Assembly (NCBI RefSeq): GCF_005887615.1
Contig: NZ_VANS01000001.1
Coordinates: 47,373-111,372 of the forward strand
DNA: 64,000 nt
From: Sulfitobacter sabulilitoris
GTDB taxonomy: Bacteria > Pseudomonadota > Alphaproteobacteria > Rhodobacterales > Rhodobacteraceae
Direction of reading: 5' to 3'
Shown here: positions 28,999 to 37,615 of the stretch, piece after piece
How the letters are laid out: each line of letters opens with the position of its first letter
How positions within the stretch are numbered: position 1 is the stretch's first letter
Notes under the pieces: model-generated
The model's database searches: none
The model's input: the letters and a program-made list of their open reading frames with translations, nothing else
Told to the model about the DNA's origin: nothing
Program-made: the position numbers and the translations under genes

Positions 28999-29367
28999 AT
29001 GGGCAAGCATGTGCTGCTGGTCGAGGACGAGCTGAACATCGTCGAGGCGATGCGCTTTTTGCTGAGCCGCGACGGCTGGCGGGTCGAGGCCCATTCCGAT
29101 GGCGCCAGCGCGGTCGAGGTCATTCGCGGCACCCGGCCGGATCTGGTGGTGCTGGACGTGATGCTGCCCGGCAAGAGCGGGTTCGATATTCTGGGCGAGC
29201 TGCGCGAGGACGCGACCACCGCCGACCTGCCTGTGCTGATGCTGACCGCACGCGGCCAGGCCCGGGATCGCGACATGGCCGAAAAGGCCGGCGTGAGCCG
29301 TTTCATGACCAAGCCGTTTTCCAACACCGAAGTCCTCAATGCCGTCCGCGACCTGATGCGGGGCTGA
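28999..29367 (+). CDS. single-domain response regulator (receiver only)
   Basis: 122 residues, receiver domain only: acidic pocket VEDE (9-12), phospho-acceptor Asp53 in VVLDVMLPGKSG, Thr in MLTARG, and Lys105 in FMTKPFS. There is no output domain, so it must act on another protein or as a phosphate relay. It is followed closely by a small membrane protein and by a symporter-type sensor kinase, its likely phosphodonor. Confidence 0.93.
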   Translation: MGKHVLLVEDELNIVEAMRFLLSRDGWRVEAHSDGASAVEVIRGTRPDLVVLDVMLPGKSGFDILGELREDATTADLPVLMLTARGQARDRDMAEKAGVSRFMTKPFSNTEVLNAVRDLMRG

Positions 29368-29372
29368 CGCCG

Positions 29373-29669
29373 ATGCCCCAGCCCGGAACCCCCCTTTTTC
29401 TTGAGCGCCGCAGTTATCGCGTGCGCAGGGTCATGGATGCGGTGCGGCTTTTGCCGGTCCTGGGGCTGGCGCTTTGGATGGTGCCGCTGCTCTGGCCGGT
29501 GGCCGATCCGCTGCCCCCGGTGCAGGACGGCGCCGCCACACCCGTGTCGATGAGTGCCGCGCTGACCTATATCTTCGGTGTCTGGGCCGGGTTGATCGTG
29601 CTGTGCCTGCTGCTGTGGTCGCGCGCGCGGCGCATCCCGCCCGATACCGCGCCGTCGGGACAGGGCTGA
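29373..29669 (+). CDS. small membrane protein between receiver and sensor kinase
   Basis: 98 residues with two predicted membrane helices (about 25-43 and 60-80) and a basic N terminus (ERRSYRVRRVMD). No recognised family. Its stop overlaps the sensor-kinase ATG (TGATG at 29667-29671), so it is translationally coupled to it. In SSS-type transporters a small two-helix partner often accompanies the large subunit, so an accessory role to the symporter-like sensor is plausible. Confidence 0.75.
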   Translation: MPQPGTPLFLERRSYRVRRVMDAVRLLPVLGLALWMVPLLWPVADPLPPVQDGAATPVSMSAALTYIFGVWAGLIVLCLLLWSRARRIPPDTAPSGQG

Positions 29670-32356
29670 TGGCATCGCTCAACACCCTGATCGCGGTGTG
29701 CCTGATCTATGTGGCGTTCCTGTTCGGCGTGGCGTTCGCGGCCGAACGCGCGGGCATTCGCGGGCGCGCGGGCTGGCTGCTGCGCTCGCCCTTGGTCTAT
29801 ACGCTGTCGCTGTCGATCTATTGCACCGCCTGGACGTTTTACGGCGCCGTCGGCTATGCCGCGCGGTCGGGGCTGGAATATGTCACCATCTACCTCGGCC
29901 CCAGCCTCGTGATGATCGGATGGTGGTGGGTGCTGCGCCGCCTGGTGCGGATCGGGCGCAGTCACAAGGTCACCTCGATCGCCGACCTGATCTCCTCGCG
30001 CTATGGCAAGTCGAACACGCTGGCCATCGTCGTGACGCTGATGGCGGTGATCGGCGTCACCCCCTACATCGCGCTGCAACTGCAATCCGTGACCCTGTCG
30101 CTGTCGATCTTCGCAAGCGCCGAAGGGGCCGCGACACGGATCGACAGCGCGTCCTCGGCGCTGTGGGTCGCGGCGGGGCTGGCGCTTTTCACGGTTCTGT
30201 TCGGCACCCGCAACCTCAACGCCAATGAACGTCACCACGGCGTCGTCATCGCCGTCGCGGTCGAGGCCGTGGTCAAGCTGGTGGCCTTGCTGGCCGTGGG
30301 TATCTTTGTGGTCTGGGGGGTCGCGGGCGGCCTGCCGCAGACGCTCGCGCGGATCGACGCCTCGCCCATCGGCACATGGCAGATGCAGGGCAGCCGCTGG
30401 GCCGCGCTGACGGTGTTGTCGGCGGCGGCATTCTTGTGCCTGCCGCGCATGTTCCAGGTGATGGTGGTCGAAAACGACGACGAACGGCACCTTCAGATCG
30501 CAAGTTGGGCCTTTCCGCTCTACCTCATGCTCATGAGCCTGTTCGTGGTGCCGATTGCCGTCGTCGGGCTCGACCTGTTGCCGCCGGGGTCCAATCCCGA
30601 CCTCTTCGTGCTGTCGCTGCCGCTCAGCCAGGGGCGCGACGGGCTGGCGACGCTGTCGTTCCTGGGCGGGTTTTCATCGGCCACGTCGATGGTGATCGTG
30701 GCCACGCTGGCGCTGTCGACGATGGTGTCGAACCACGTCGTCATGCCGATCTGGCTGACGCTGCGCACCGGCGGGGCGACGCAGTCGGGCGATGTGCGCG
30801 ACGTGGTCATATTTGCGCGCCGGGTGTCGATCCTGGTCATCATCGCGCTGGGGTACGTCTATTACCGCGCCTCCGGCGGGTCGGGCGCGCTGGCGGCGAT
30901 CGGCCTGATTTCATTCGCCGGTGTGGCGCAGTTCCTGCCCGTGACGCTGGGCGGAATTTTCTGGCGCGGCGCTACGCGGATGGGGGCGCTGGTGGGGTTG
31001 GGCACGGGCTTTGGCCTGTGGGTCTATACCATGCTGCTGCCCGGGTTCGGCGCGGGGGCGATCCTGCCCGCCGGGGTGATCGACGCGGGCCCCTGGGGCA
31101 TTTCGTGGCTGCGCCCGCAGGCGCTCTTCGGGGTCGAGGGGCTCGACCCCACGGTGCATGCCGTGCTCTGGAGCCTTGCGCTCAATTCACTGTCGTTCGT
31201 CGTGGTGTCGCTGGTCACCTTTCCGCGCCCGCTGGAACGGTTGCAGGGCGCGCAATTCGTCAACATATTCGATCACTCGGGCCAGGCCCGCGGCTGGAAC
31301 GCCAGTGTCGCCGAAAGCGAGGACCTGATGATCATGGCGCAGCGCATCCTGGGCGCGGCCGAGGCGCAGAGCCTGTTCCAGTCGGAGGCGCGGCGCCAGG
31401 GGCTGTCGGGGCATCTGCCAGAACCCACGCCCAAGTTCGTGCAGGGGCTGGAGCGTGAACTGGCGGGCTCTGTCGGGGCGGCCACGGCGCATGCGATGAT
31501 CGGCCAGATCGTCGGCGGCACGTCGGTGTCGGTGCAGGATCTGATGGCGGTGGCCGACGAATCCGCGCAGATGCTGGAATACTCCAGCCAGCTCGAGGCG
31601 AAATCGCGCGAGTTGAGCCAGACCGCCGCGCAACTGCGCGAAGCGAACGAGAAGCTGACCGAACTGTCGCTGCAAAAGGATGCGTTCCTCAGCCAGATCA
31701 GCCACGAGTTGCGCACGCCGATGACGTCCATCCGGGCATTTTCGGAAATCCTGCGCGATACCGAAGGGCTGCACCCGGAGGAAAAGACCAAATATGCGTC
31801 GATCATCCATGTGGAGACGATCCGCCTGACCCGGCTGCTGGACGATCTTCTGGACCTCAGCGTGCTGGAAAACGGCCAGGTCACCCTGAACCGGCAGAGC
31901 GGCGCGCTGTCGGATGTGCTGGATCATGCGATCACCACCGCGCAGGCCAGCACGGATGGCCGCATCGCGATCCGGCGCAGTCGCGGCAACGAGGCGGTCA
32001 TGCTGCAGACCGATCTGGACCGGCTGAGCCAGGTTTTCATCAACCTGATCACCAACGCGCAGAAATACTGCGCGGCGGATGCGCCCGCGCTGACCATCGA
32101 CGTCGCACGCGACGGCGGTGCGGTGGTCGTCGATTTCATCGACAACGGCAGCGGGATACCGGCGCAGGCGCGGCAGGTGATGTTCGAAAAGTTCAGCCGT
32201 CTCGGCCTGCAGGACAACAAGGGCGCGGGGCTTGGCCTCGCGATCTGCCGCGAGATCATGCACCGGCTGGGCGGCGACGTGGTGTACCGCACCGGCACCG
32301 GCGGGACGGCCTTTCGGGTGATCCTGCCGCAGGCGCAATCGCTTGCGGCGCAATAG
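29669..32356 (+). CDS. sensor histidine kinase with N-terminal Na+/solute symporter domain
   Basis: 895 residues from the ATG at 29669; an upstream in-frame extension lies over the small membrane gene. Residues about 1-520 form a sodium/solute symporter (SSS, PutP-like) membrane domain. A linker with a coiled coil (about 625-665) leads to a HisKA domain with phospho-accepting His679 in QISHELRTPMTSIR, and a HATPase domain with DNGSGIP, FEKFSRLG and GAGLGLAICRE. The architecture is that of CbrA/CrbS sensors, which tie substrate uptake to control of carbon or acetate use. The receiver-only protein encoded just upstream is its probable partner. Confidence 0.93.
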   Translation: MASLNTLIAVCLIYVAFLFGVAFAAERAGIRGRAGWLLRSPLVYTLSLSIYCTAWTFYGAVGYAARSGLEYVTIYLGPSLVMIGWWWVLRRLVRIGRSHKVTSIADLISSRYGKSNTLAIVVTLMAVIGVTPYIALQLQSVTLSLSIFASAEGAATRIDSASSALWVAAGLALFTVLFGTRNLNANERHHGVVIAVAVEAVVKLVALLAVGIFVVWGVAGGLPQTLARIDASPIGTWQMQGSRWAALTVLSAAAFLCLPRMFQVMVVENDDERHLQIASWAFPLYLMLMSLFVVPIAVVGLDLLPPGSNPDLFVLSLPLSQGRDGLATLSFLGGFSSATSMVIVATLALSTMVSNHVVMPIWLTLRTGGATQSGDVRDVVIFARRVSILVIIALGYVYYRASGGSGALAAIGLISFAGVAQFLPVTLGGIFWRGATRMGALVGLGTGFGLWVYTMLLPGFGAGAILPAGVIDAGPWGISWLRPQALFGVEGLDPTVHAVLWSLALNSLSFVVVSLVTFPRPLERLQGAQFVNIFDHSGQARGWNASVAESEDLMIMAQRILGAAEAQSLFQSEARRQGLSGHLPEPTPKFVQGLERELAGSVGAATAHAMIGQIVGGTSVSVQDLMAVADESAQMLEYSSQLEAKSRELSQTAAQLREANEKLTELSLQKDAFLSQISHELRTPMTSIRAFSEILRDTEGLHPEEKTKYASIIHVETIRLTRLLDDLLDLSVLENGQVTLNRQSGALSDVLDHAITTAQASTDGRIAIRRSRGNEAVMLQTDLDRLSQVFINLITNAQKYCAADAPALTIDVARDGGAVVVDFIDNGSGIPAQARQVMFEKFSRLGLQDNKGAGLGLAICREIMHRLGGDVVYRTGTGGTAFRVILPQAQSLAAQ

Positions 32357-32472
32357 CGCGCGGGACCGGTGCGGGCGCGATACGCGTCTTGGCGCCGATC
32401 TAAAGACGTTGGTAACCAATGACCGCTATGCCTGCGGGTCAGGACCACGGGCGGCGAGGATTTCGGCACAGG

Positions 32473-33699
32473 ATGGGCACGTCACACGACAACGCGCCGT
32501 TGCGGCGCAAGGCGCAGGCCGGGCGCCAGACCCATCAGGCGCGGGCGATGTCGGTGCCCAAGGCGCTGCGCGTGGCGATGGCGAAATCGGCCGACAGCCT
32601 GTTCGACATGGCATTGTCGGTCATCGGGGCGACCACCAGACGCTGTGCCGCCGAGGGGCTGGAACAGGAAATCGACGCAGGCGCGCTTTTGCTGTTGCTT
32701 GATGGCCCCGACCGGCGCGTCGGGGCGGCACTGCTGGCCCCGACGGTGGTGGGGGCGCTGATCCAGCAGCAGACGACGGGCCGCGTGACGCCCGACACCG
32801 CGGTGGATCAGCCGCGCGCGATGACGGCCACCGACGCGGCGCTCGTGGCGCCCCTGATCGACGCCCTGTTTTCGCGGGCGGCGCCCTTGCTGGAAACGGC
32901 GACGGACCGGGCCCTGCTGGGCGAATACCGTTTCGGCAGCCGCGCCGAGGGGGAACGCCTGTTGCTCATGGCGCTTGAGGCGCAGAATTACGAGGTGGTT
33001 CGGCTGACGCTGGATGTGGCGGCGGGCGCGCGGCAGGGCATGCTGACCCTGATCCTCCCGGTGCTTGACCCGCACGACCTGGCCCCGACGGGAACAGCCG
33101 CAGCACCGGGCGATCAAGATCGCGGCCCCGCCCGGTCCGGCGAGCAGCCCCGGTCGCGCGCCGCGATGTCGAAGGTGGCGATGCAACTGCCGACCGACCT
33201 TACCGCCGCGCTGTGCCGGATCCGGCTGACGGTGGGAAAATTGGGGCGGCTGGCCCCGGGTGACCTGCTCGACCTGCCTGCCGACGCCTTTGCCCAGACC
33301 TGCGTGACCACATCCAGGGGGCGGGTGCTGTCTGCCGGGGTTCTGGGGCAGGTCGATGGCAAGCGCGCCGTTCGGTTGGTCGGGCTGTCGGGCGCGGCGC
33401 GGCGCGGGGCGGCGCAGGGCGCGGGGGGCATGGATCTGCCGGATCTGGGCCAGGGGGCGGCACCCGCCACCGCCACCGCCACCGTGGCCGGCCGTCGCCT
33501 GCCGCAATCCTCCGGATTGGCCGCAGGCCCCGCCGAAGACCTCGAAACGGCGCTCGATCTTTCCGGTATTCCCGATCTTGATCTTCCGGACCTGCCCGAA
33601 CTGCCGGCCACCGACGACATCATGCCCGACATGTCCGATCTACCTGAGTTGGACGATCTGCCCAGCCTGGACGATCTGCCCAAGATCAACATCGCCTAG
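32473..33699 (+). CDS. FliM/FliN-type (SpoA domain) flagellar motor switch-like protein
   Basis: 408 residues from the ATG at 32473 (MGTSHDNAPLRRKAQAGRQ). The first part resembles FliM middle regions (AMAKSADSLFDMALSV, GEYRFGSRAEGERLLLMAL). A SpoA domain lies at about 240-310: MQLPTDLTAALCRIRLTVGK, LAPGDLLDLPADAF and VLGQVDGKRAVRL. The last ~50 residues are a low-complexity acidic tail of DLP/DLPEL units. No other flagellar gene is in the window. Either a divergent FliM of the Rhodobacterales motor or a switch paralogue; the start could also be MSVPKALR, 25 codons later. Confidence 0.75.
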   Translation: MGTSHDNAPLRRKAQAGRQTHQARAMSVPKALRVAMAKSADSLFDMALSVIGATTRRCAAEGLEQEIDAGALLLLLDGPDRRVGAALLAPTVVGALIQQQTTGRVTPDTAVDQPRAMTATDAALVAPLIDALFSRAAPLLETATDRALLGEYRFGSRAEGERLLLMALEAQNYEVVRLTLDVAAGARQGMLTLILPVLDPHDLAPTGTAAAPGDQDRGPARSGEQPRSRAAMSKVAMQLPTDLTAALCRIRLTVGKLGRLAPGDLLDLPADAFAQTCVTTSRGRVLSAGVLGQVDGKRAVRLVGLSGAARRGAAQGAGGMDLPDLGQGAAPATATATVAGRRLPQSSGLAAGPAEDLETALDLSGIPDLDLPDLPELPATDDIMPDMSDLPELDDLPSLDDLPKINIA

Positions 33700-34121
33700 C
33701 GGGCGGATGCGGCCTCCAGCGTGGGGCGCAGGTTTTCCAGGTCGTAGCCGCCCGCGCGGGCGGCGGCGATGATGTCGTCCACCGGCCGCGACCCTGCTTC
33801 GCCCAGGGCCCAGGCGATGGTCGACCGGGTGCCCGAGGCGCAATAGGCCAGCACCTTGCCGTTCGCCGCCTCTGCCAGCGCGCGGTTGTGCGCGATCACG
33901 TCGGGGGTCATCGTCTGGTGGGTCAGGGGCTGTTGCGCGAAGGCGATACCAGCCGCTTCTGCCGCGGCCTTGATGGCGGCGGCCTGATGGCTGGGCGGCA
34001 CCTCGGCATCGGGGCGATTGCACAGGATCAGGGTAAAGCCCGCCGTGGCCAGGGCGGGCATGTCGCCCGGATCGATCTGCGGTGCGGCGAAAAAGCGGGG
34101 GGTGATCTGACGGATATCCAT
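33696..34121 (-). CDS. TIGR01244-family sulfur transferase/phosphatase-like protein
   Basis: 141 residues with a rhodanese/dual-specificity-phosphatase-like active loop LAYCASGTRS (Cys94, Arg99) and the family opening MDIRQITPRFFAAPQIDPGD. Members (the domain of Blh) handle persulfide sulfur in the BigR-controlled sulfide detoxification system. It overlaps the end of the FliM-like gene by 4 bases and lies 9 bases beyond the stop of two YeeE/YedE genes, which are often its partners. Confidence 0.88.
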   Translation of the reverse strand: MDIRQITPRFFAAPQIDPGDMPALATAGFTLILCNRPDAEVPPSHQAAAIKAAAEAAGIAFAQQPLTHQTMTPDVIAHNRALAEAANGKVLAYCASGTRSTIAWALGEAGSRPVDDIIAAARAGGYDLENLRPTLEAASAR

Positions 34122-34130
34122 GCGCTCTGA

Positions 34131-34562
34131 TTACGCCCTGCGCGCGGCACTGTCCAGACGGGCGCGCAGCGGCGGGGCCGCGATCATGCCAGCCAGCATC
34201 GAGACGAAAAACACGATCCCGCCAGTCTGACCATAGCTGAGCGAGGCGATGGCCGGGCCGGGGCACAGACCCACCAGGCCCCAGCCGATCCCGAACAGCA
34301 GACCACCCGCCAACAGCGCGGGATCGAGCCGCGGATCGGGCCGCGTCGGAAAGGACCCGCCGGTGGCCGGTGCGCGCCCGATCGTGAGCCGCCAGGCCAA
34401 CGCCATCGGCAGAATGGCCCCGCCCATCACGAACATGAGCGTCGGATCCCAGTCGCCGAAGATGTCGAGAAACCCCAGAACGCGGGTCGTGTCGGTCATG
34501 CCCGACAGATGCAGGCCCGCGCCGAACAGCCCGCCTGCGATCAAGGCGATGACGCGCCGCAT
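34131..34562 (-). CDS. YeeE/YedE-type half transporter (PmpB-like)
   Basis: 143 residues from the ATG at 34562. Four or so membrane helices; GLFGAGLHLSGMTDTTRVLG near the N terminus and GLVGLCPGPAIASLSYG with the conserved Cys of the family. One half of the two-gene form of the thiosulfate/sulfur-compound channel (TsuA-like fold); the other half is the gene upstream, whose stop overlaps this start. Confidence 0.88.
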   Translation of the reverse strand: MRRVIALIAGGLFGAGLHLSGMTDTTRVLGFLDIFGDWDPTLMFVMGGAILPMALAWRLTIGRAPATGGSFPTRPDPRLDPALLAGGLLFGIGWGLVGLCPGPAIASLSYGQTGGIVFFVSMLAGMIAAPPLRARLDSAARRA

Positions 34563-34990
34563 CACAGTGCTCCCAGCAGCGCGCGCACCGCCGCCACGGT
34601 CAGAACGCCGGCACCGATGTAGACCAGCGTCGCGACGATGCCGCGCGGGCTGAGCCGGCTGATGCCGCACACGCCGTGCCCGGACGTACACCCGTTGCCG
34701 ATGCGCGTGCCCAGCCCCACCAGCACGCCGGCCGGCACGATCAGCCAGATGTCGCCCGTCACCCCGGTATCGACCCGCGCCCCGCCAAGGTAGTGCAGCG
34801 CGGCGGGCACCGCGATCAGGGCCGCCAGAAACGCCAACCGCTCGGCGGCCGTGTCGCGCCCGCTGGTGTCGACCAGGCCGCCGATGATGCCGCTGGCGCC
34901 CATGATGCGCCCGTTACCCAGCAGGTAGACGGCCCCCGCAAGCCCGATCAGACCGCCGCCGACGAGCCCCCAAATCCACGCGATATCCAT
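34562..34990 (-). CDS. YeeE/YedE-type half transporter (PmpA-like)
   Basis: 142 residues from the ATG at 34990. Hydrophobic, with [19 protein letters not shown] and the conserved [20 protein letters not shown] cysteine motif. It heads the short sulfur operon (this gene, its partner, and the TIGR01244 protein), read leftwards. No BigR/ArsR-type regulator is present next to it. Confidence 0.9.
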   Translation of the reverse strand: MDIAWIWGLVGGGLIGLAGAVYLLGNGRIMGASGIIGGLVDTSGRDTAAERLAFLAALIAVPAALHYLGGARVDTGVTGDIWLIVPAGVLVGLGTRIGNGCTSGHGVCGISRLSPRGIVATLVYIGAGVLTVAAVRALLGAL

Positions 34991-35094
34991 TGTCTGGCTT
35001 GTCCCTTCTGATGATGCCGGGCATCCGGCCCCAAGTCTGTGCGGCTTATGACCCGAGGGGCCGGTGCGGTGCAAGGGGCGCGCGCCAGGTGCGT

Positions 35095-35337
35095 CTAGCC
35101 CAGCAGGATGCCCACAACCACCATCATCAGCCCGATCACCGACAAGAACAGCGCGCCGAGGTTCAGCGGCAGCACGGCTTGCAGAACGGCGCGCATCTGG
35201 TCTTCGGGCAGGGCGGCGCGGCGGGCGCGCATGACCCGCAGGATGCACCAGACGAGACCCAGAAGGCCCACGACCGACACGGCGGCCCCGCCCCAGATCA
35301 TCAGGTCGAAGGCGGAGAGGGAGACAGTGTTATCCAT
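35095..35337 (-). CDS. small two-helix membrane protein, unknown function
   Basis: 80 residues with two membrane helices (about 12-33 and 55-79) separated by a basic and acidic loop (RVMRARRAALPEDQ). No family recognised. It sits between the sulfur operon and the tonB gene on the same strand, 104 bases from the former and 49 bases after tonB, so it could be the last gene of the cobalamin operon or an independent unit. Confidence 0.6.
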   Translation of the reverse strand: MDNTVSLSAFDLMIWGGAAVSVVGLLGLVWCILRVMRARRAALPEDQMRAVLQAVLPLNLGALFLSVIGLMMVVVGILLG

Positions 35338-35386
35338 GCCTCACGCGCTAGCCAATCGCGCGGCGATTGACAAGCCCCGAAGGCGT

Positions 35387-36205
35387 CTAGCGCGTGAAGG
35401 TCAGCGCGAGGCTGAAGGAATAGCTGGCCTGCGTCAGCCCGGCGGGTGCACCGGCGAAGCGGCCCGCCTGTGTGACGGCCCTGAGCGCGGCGCGATCCAG
35501 GGCGGCGCTGCCCGAACTGGCGACCACCTGCGCGCCCTCAAGCCGTCCGTTGCGCGCCACGGTCAGTGCCAGCCTGGTCGTGCCGCTGTCGCGGCTGCCG
35601 CGCGGATAGGTCATGTTGCGGCGCACCCGTGCATAGATGTCCGCGCCCCAGGTCGCGCGCAGCGCATTCGTCTGCGCCGGGCTCAGCGCCTGCGAGGCAT
35701 TGTTGCCGCCGCTGCCCGAAACCTCCGAGCGGGCCTTGCCGCGGGCGGTTCGGTGTGCTGCGGCGGCCTGTGACGGTGCGGGCGTCTTGGCCGCCGTCGC
35801 GGTCTGCCTGTCGGGTCGTGGCCTGGGGCGGGCGACCTCGGTCGGGGCCGGTCTGGGCGCGGCGGTTGCGGTGTCGATGCGCGGCAGGGACGGCGCGGTC
35901 GGGGCCGCGATGGCGGGCATCGGCCGCAGGCGCGCGGGCGTGTCGCCGACCGGGGCAGGCGGCGGCGCAGCCTGGTGCGGGGCCGGGGCCTGCGCCACGG
36001 GCAGGGGGACCGGGGCCACATCCGGCGGGCGGGTCCAGCCATTGACGAGTGCGGCCTGGCTTGCGCTGGCCGCGCTGACGCTGATCCTGTCGGTGCCCTG
36101 ATCGCCTGCGGCGGTCGCGCCCTGCGGCTGCGGGCTGGCCGCCCAAAGGCCCAGGTGCACGCCGGTCGCGAGGCTCAGGAAAAGGGCTGCCTCGATCACG
36201 CGCAT
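35387..36205 (-). CDS. tonB: TonB-family energy transducer
   Basis: 272 residues: N-terminal membrane anchor (about 1-25), a long Pro/Ala-rich periplasmic span (to about 170), and a C-terminal TonB domain (ADIYARVRRNMTYPRGSRDS, LALTVARNGRLEGAQVVASS, LDRAALRAVTQAGRF). It carries proton-motive energy from ExbB/ExbD to outer-membrane receptors. It overlaps the exbD gene by one base and ends the riboswitch-led cobalamin chain. Confidence 0.92.
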   Translation of the reverse strand: MRVIEAALFLSLATGVHLGLWAASPQPQGATAAGDQGTDRISVSAASASQAALVNGWTRPPDVAPVPLPVAQAPAPHQAAPPPAPVGDTPARLRPMPAIAAPTAPSLPRIDTATAAPRPAPTEVARPRPRPDRQTATAAKTPAPSQAAAAHRTARGKARSEVSGSGGNNASQALSPAQTNALRATWGADIYARVRRNMTYPRGSRDSGTTRLALTVARNGRLEGAQVVASSGSAALDRAALRAVTQAGRFAGAPAGLTQASYSFSLALTFTR

Positions 36206-36591
36206 CAGCGATCTCCGGTCACGAGGCGGGTGGCGGTGACACCCGCCGCCGCCAGTTTCGGCAAGAGCGCGGCCAGCACCGTGGCGGGCAGGGCCGCATC
36301 CGCGCGCAGGTCAAGCGGCCCGGTCGCATCCCGCGCGGCAATGGACGAGATCGCCGCGTCGCCCGTCAGACCGCCGTAGGACAGTTCGCCATCGGCGGCC
36401 ACGTACAGAACATCGCGCCCCGGCGCGTCGCCCGCCGCATCGCTGCCCGGCGGGGTCACGTCGAACGGCTCCGGCGGGGCGATCTGGGCGCTCATCAGGA
36501 AAAAGATCAGCAGCAGGAACACGACATTGATCATCGGTACGATGTTCTCGGTCCGGCGACGGCGTGGGCGCGGCGGGCCGATCTGCATCAT
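36205..36591 (-). CDS. exbD: ExbD/TolR-type biopolymer transport protein (first of two)
   Basis: 128 residues with the family's single membrane helix (ENIVPMINVVFLLLIFFLM, about 16-34); the proton-carrying Asp of the helix is Asn here (PMINVVF rather than PMIDVVF). The other ExbD keeps the Asp. It overlaps exbD-2 by 4 bases and tonB by 1. Confidence 0.9.
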   Translation of the reverse strand: MMQIGPPRPRRRRTENIVPMINVVFLLLIFFLMSAQIAPPEPFDVTPPGSDAAGDAPGRDVLYVAADGELSYGGLTGDAAISSIAARDATGPLDLRADAALPATVLAALLPKLAAAGVTATRLVTGDR

Positions 36592-36971
36592 TGCCCCTCC
36601 ACGAGGACAAGCCGTTCAAGGCCCGCGGCGCGCAGCGTATCGATGACGGTGACCAGCCGTTGCACGTCGGCCCCCTCAAGCGGGCGCAGGATGACGGTGT
36701 CGGAGGGGTCCCGCATCAACGGATCGAGTGCGGCGGCCAGGCCCGGCAGGTCGATCGCGCCGCCGTTCAGCCTGACACCGGCGGGCGTCACATCGACCAG
36801 CCGGGGTGGCCCGGCATAGGGCGCGCCGACCCCCGCGGTGGTCAGCGGCAGGGTGAAATCCTGCCCGAAGCGTGCAACCAGCATGAAGAACACCAAAAGC
36901 AGAAACACCACGTCGATCATCGGCGTGAGGCTGGGGCCGCGGCGCGGGCGGGGCGGGGCGAACCGGAACAT
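36588..36971 (-). CDS. exbD: ExbD/TolR-type biopolymer transport protein (second of two)
   Basis: 127 residues from the ATG at 36971. N-terminal RPRRGPSLTPMIDVVFLLLV contains the conserved membrane Asp (about residue 19). The periplasmic part ends TLRAAGLERLVLVEGQ. The long open frame upstream is a shadow of exbB. Together with the preceding ExbD it gives two non-identical copies feeding a single TonB. Confidence 0.92.
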   Translation of the reverse strand: MFRFAPPRPRRGPSLTPMIDVVFLLLVFFMLVARFGQDFTLPLTTAGVGAPYAGPPRLVDVTPAGVRLNGGAIDLPGLAAALDPLMRDPSDTVILRPLEGADVQRLVTVIDTLRAAGLERLVLVEGQ

Positions 36972-37615
36972 CAGTCGCGCCGCCCCTGCAATGGGCCGCG
37001 GGTGAAGACGCGGGTCGCCGCGTCCTCCATGTCGGCCTGAAGCCGGTCGCAGAGGCTTTCGAACCAGGCCAGCGCCACGCCCGCCGGGATCGCCACGGCC
37101 ATGCCGGCGGCTGTGGTCAGCAACGCCTCCCAGATGCCGCCCGCAAGGGCCGCGGGATCGGCGCGGCTGCCGGCCTCCTGCAGGGCCTGGAACGCGCCGA
37201 TCATGCCCAGCACGGTGCCAAGCAACCCCAGCAGCGGCGCGATGGTCGATATGAGTTCCAGCGCGCGCAGACCCCGCCGCGCCTCGGCCAGATCGGCGCG
37301 GGCGTGACGCTGGGTTTCCTCGCGCGCCTGCGGTTCGCTGAGCGACGGATCGCGGCGCGCGGCCATCGCCACGCGCACCAGCCGCGCGCGCAGCGACCGG
37401 CGGCCCGCCACGCGCGCCGCGGCCTCCTCGGCCTGTCCCGCCTCCCACGCGGCCAGCGCGGCATGCGTCGCCGCGCCCGACCACGCGCCCATCATCGCCA
37501 GCCGCCACAGCTTCCACATCACCAGCGCAAGCGTCAGCACCGACAGCGCCGCGATGACCCAAAGCGTCGGGCCGCCGCGCTCCAGAAAAGCGATCAGATC
37601 GGCGGGCAGGATCAT
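36971..37615 (-). CDS. exbB: ExbB/MotA/TolQ-type proton channel protein
   Basis: 214 residues from the ATG at 37615. Three membrane helices: one near the N terminus (GGPTLWVIAALSVLTLALVM, about 14-33) and the paired channel helices around ELISTIAPLLGLLGTVLGMI and EALLTTAAGMAVAIPAGVAL, which are the conserved MotA/ExbB motif. It overlaps its neighbours by a few bases. Confidence 0.93.
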   Translation of the reverse strand: MILPADLIAFLERGGPTLWVIAALSVLTLALVMWKLWRLAMMGAWSGAATHAALAAWEAGQAEEAAARVAGRRSLRARLVRVAMAARRDPSLSEPQAREETQRHARADLAEARRGLRALELISTIAPLLGLLGTVLGMIGAFQALQEAGSRADPAALAGGIWEALLTTAAGMAVAIPAGVALAWFESLCDRLQADMEDAATRVFTRGPLQGRRD

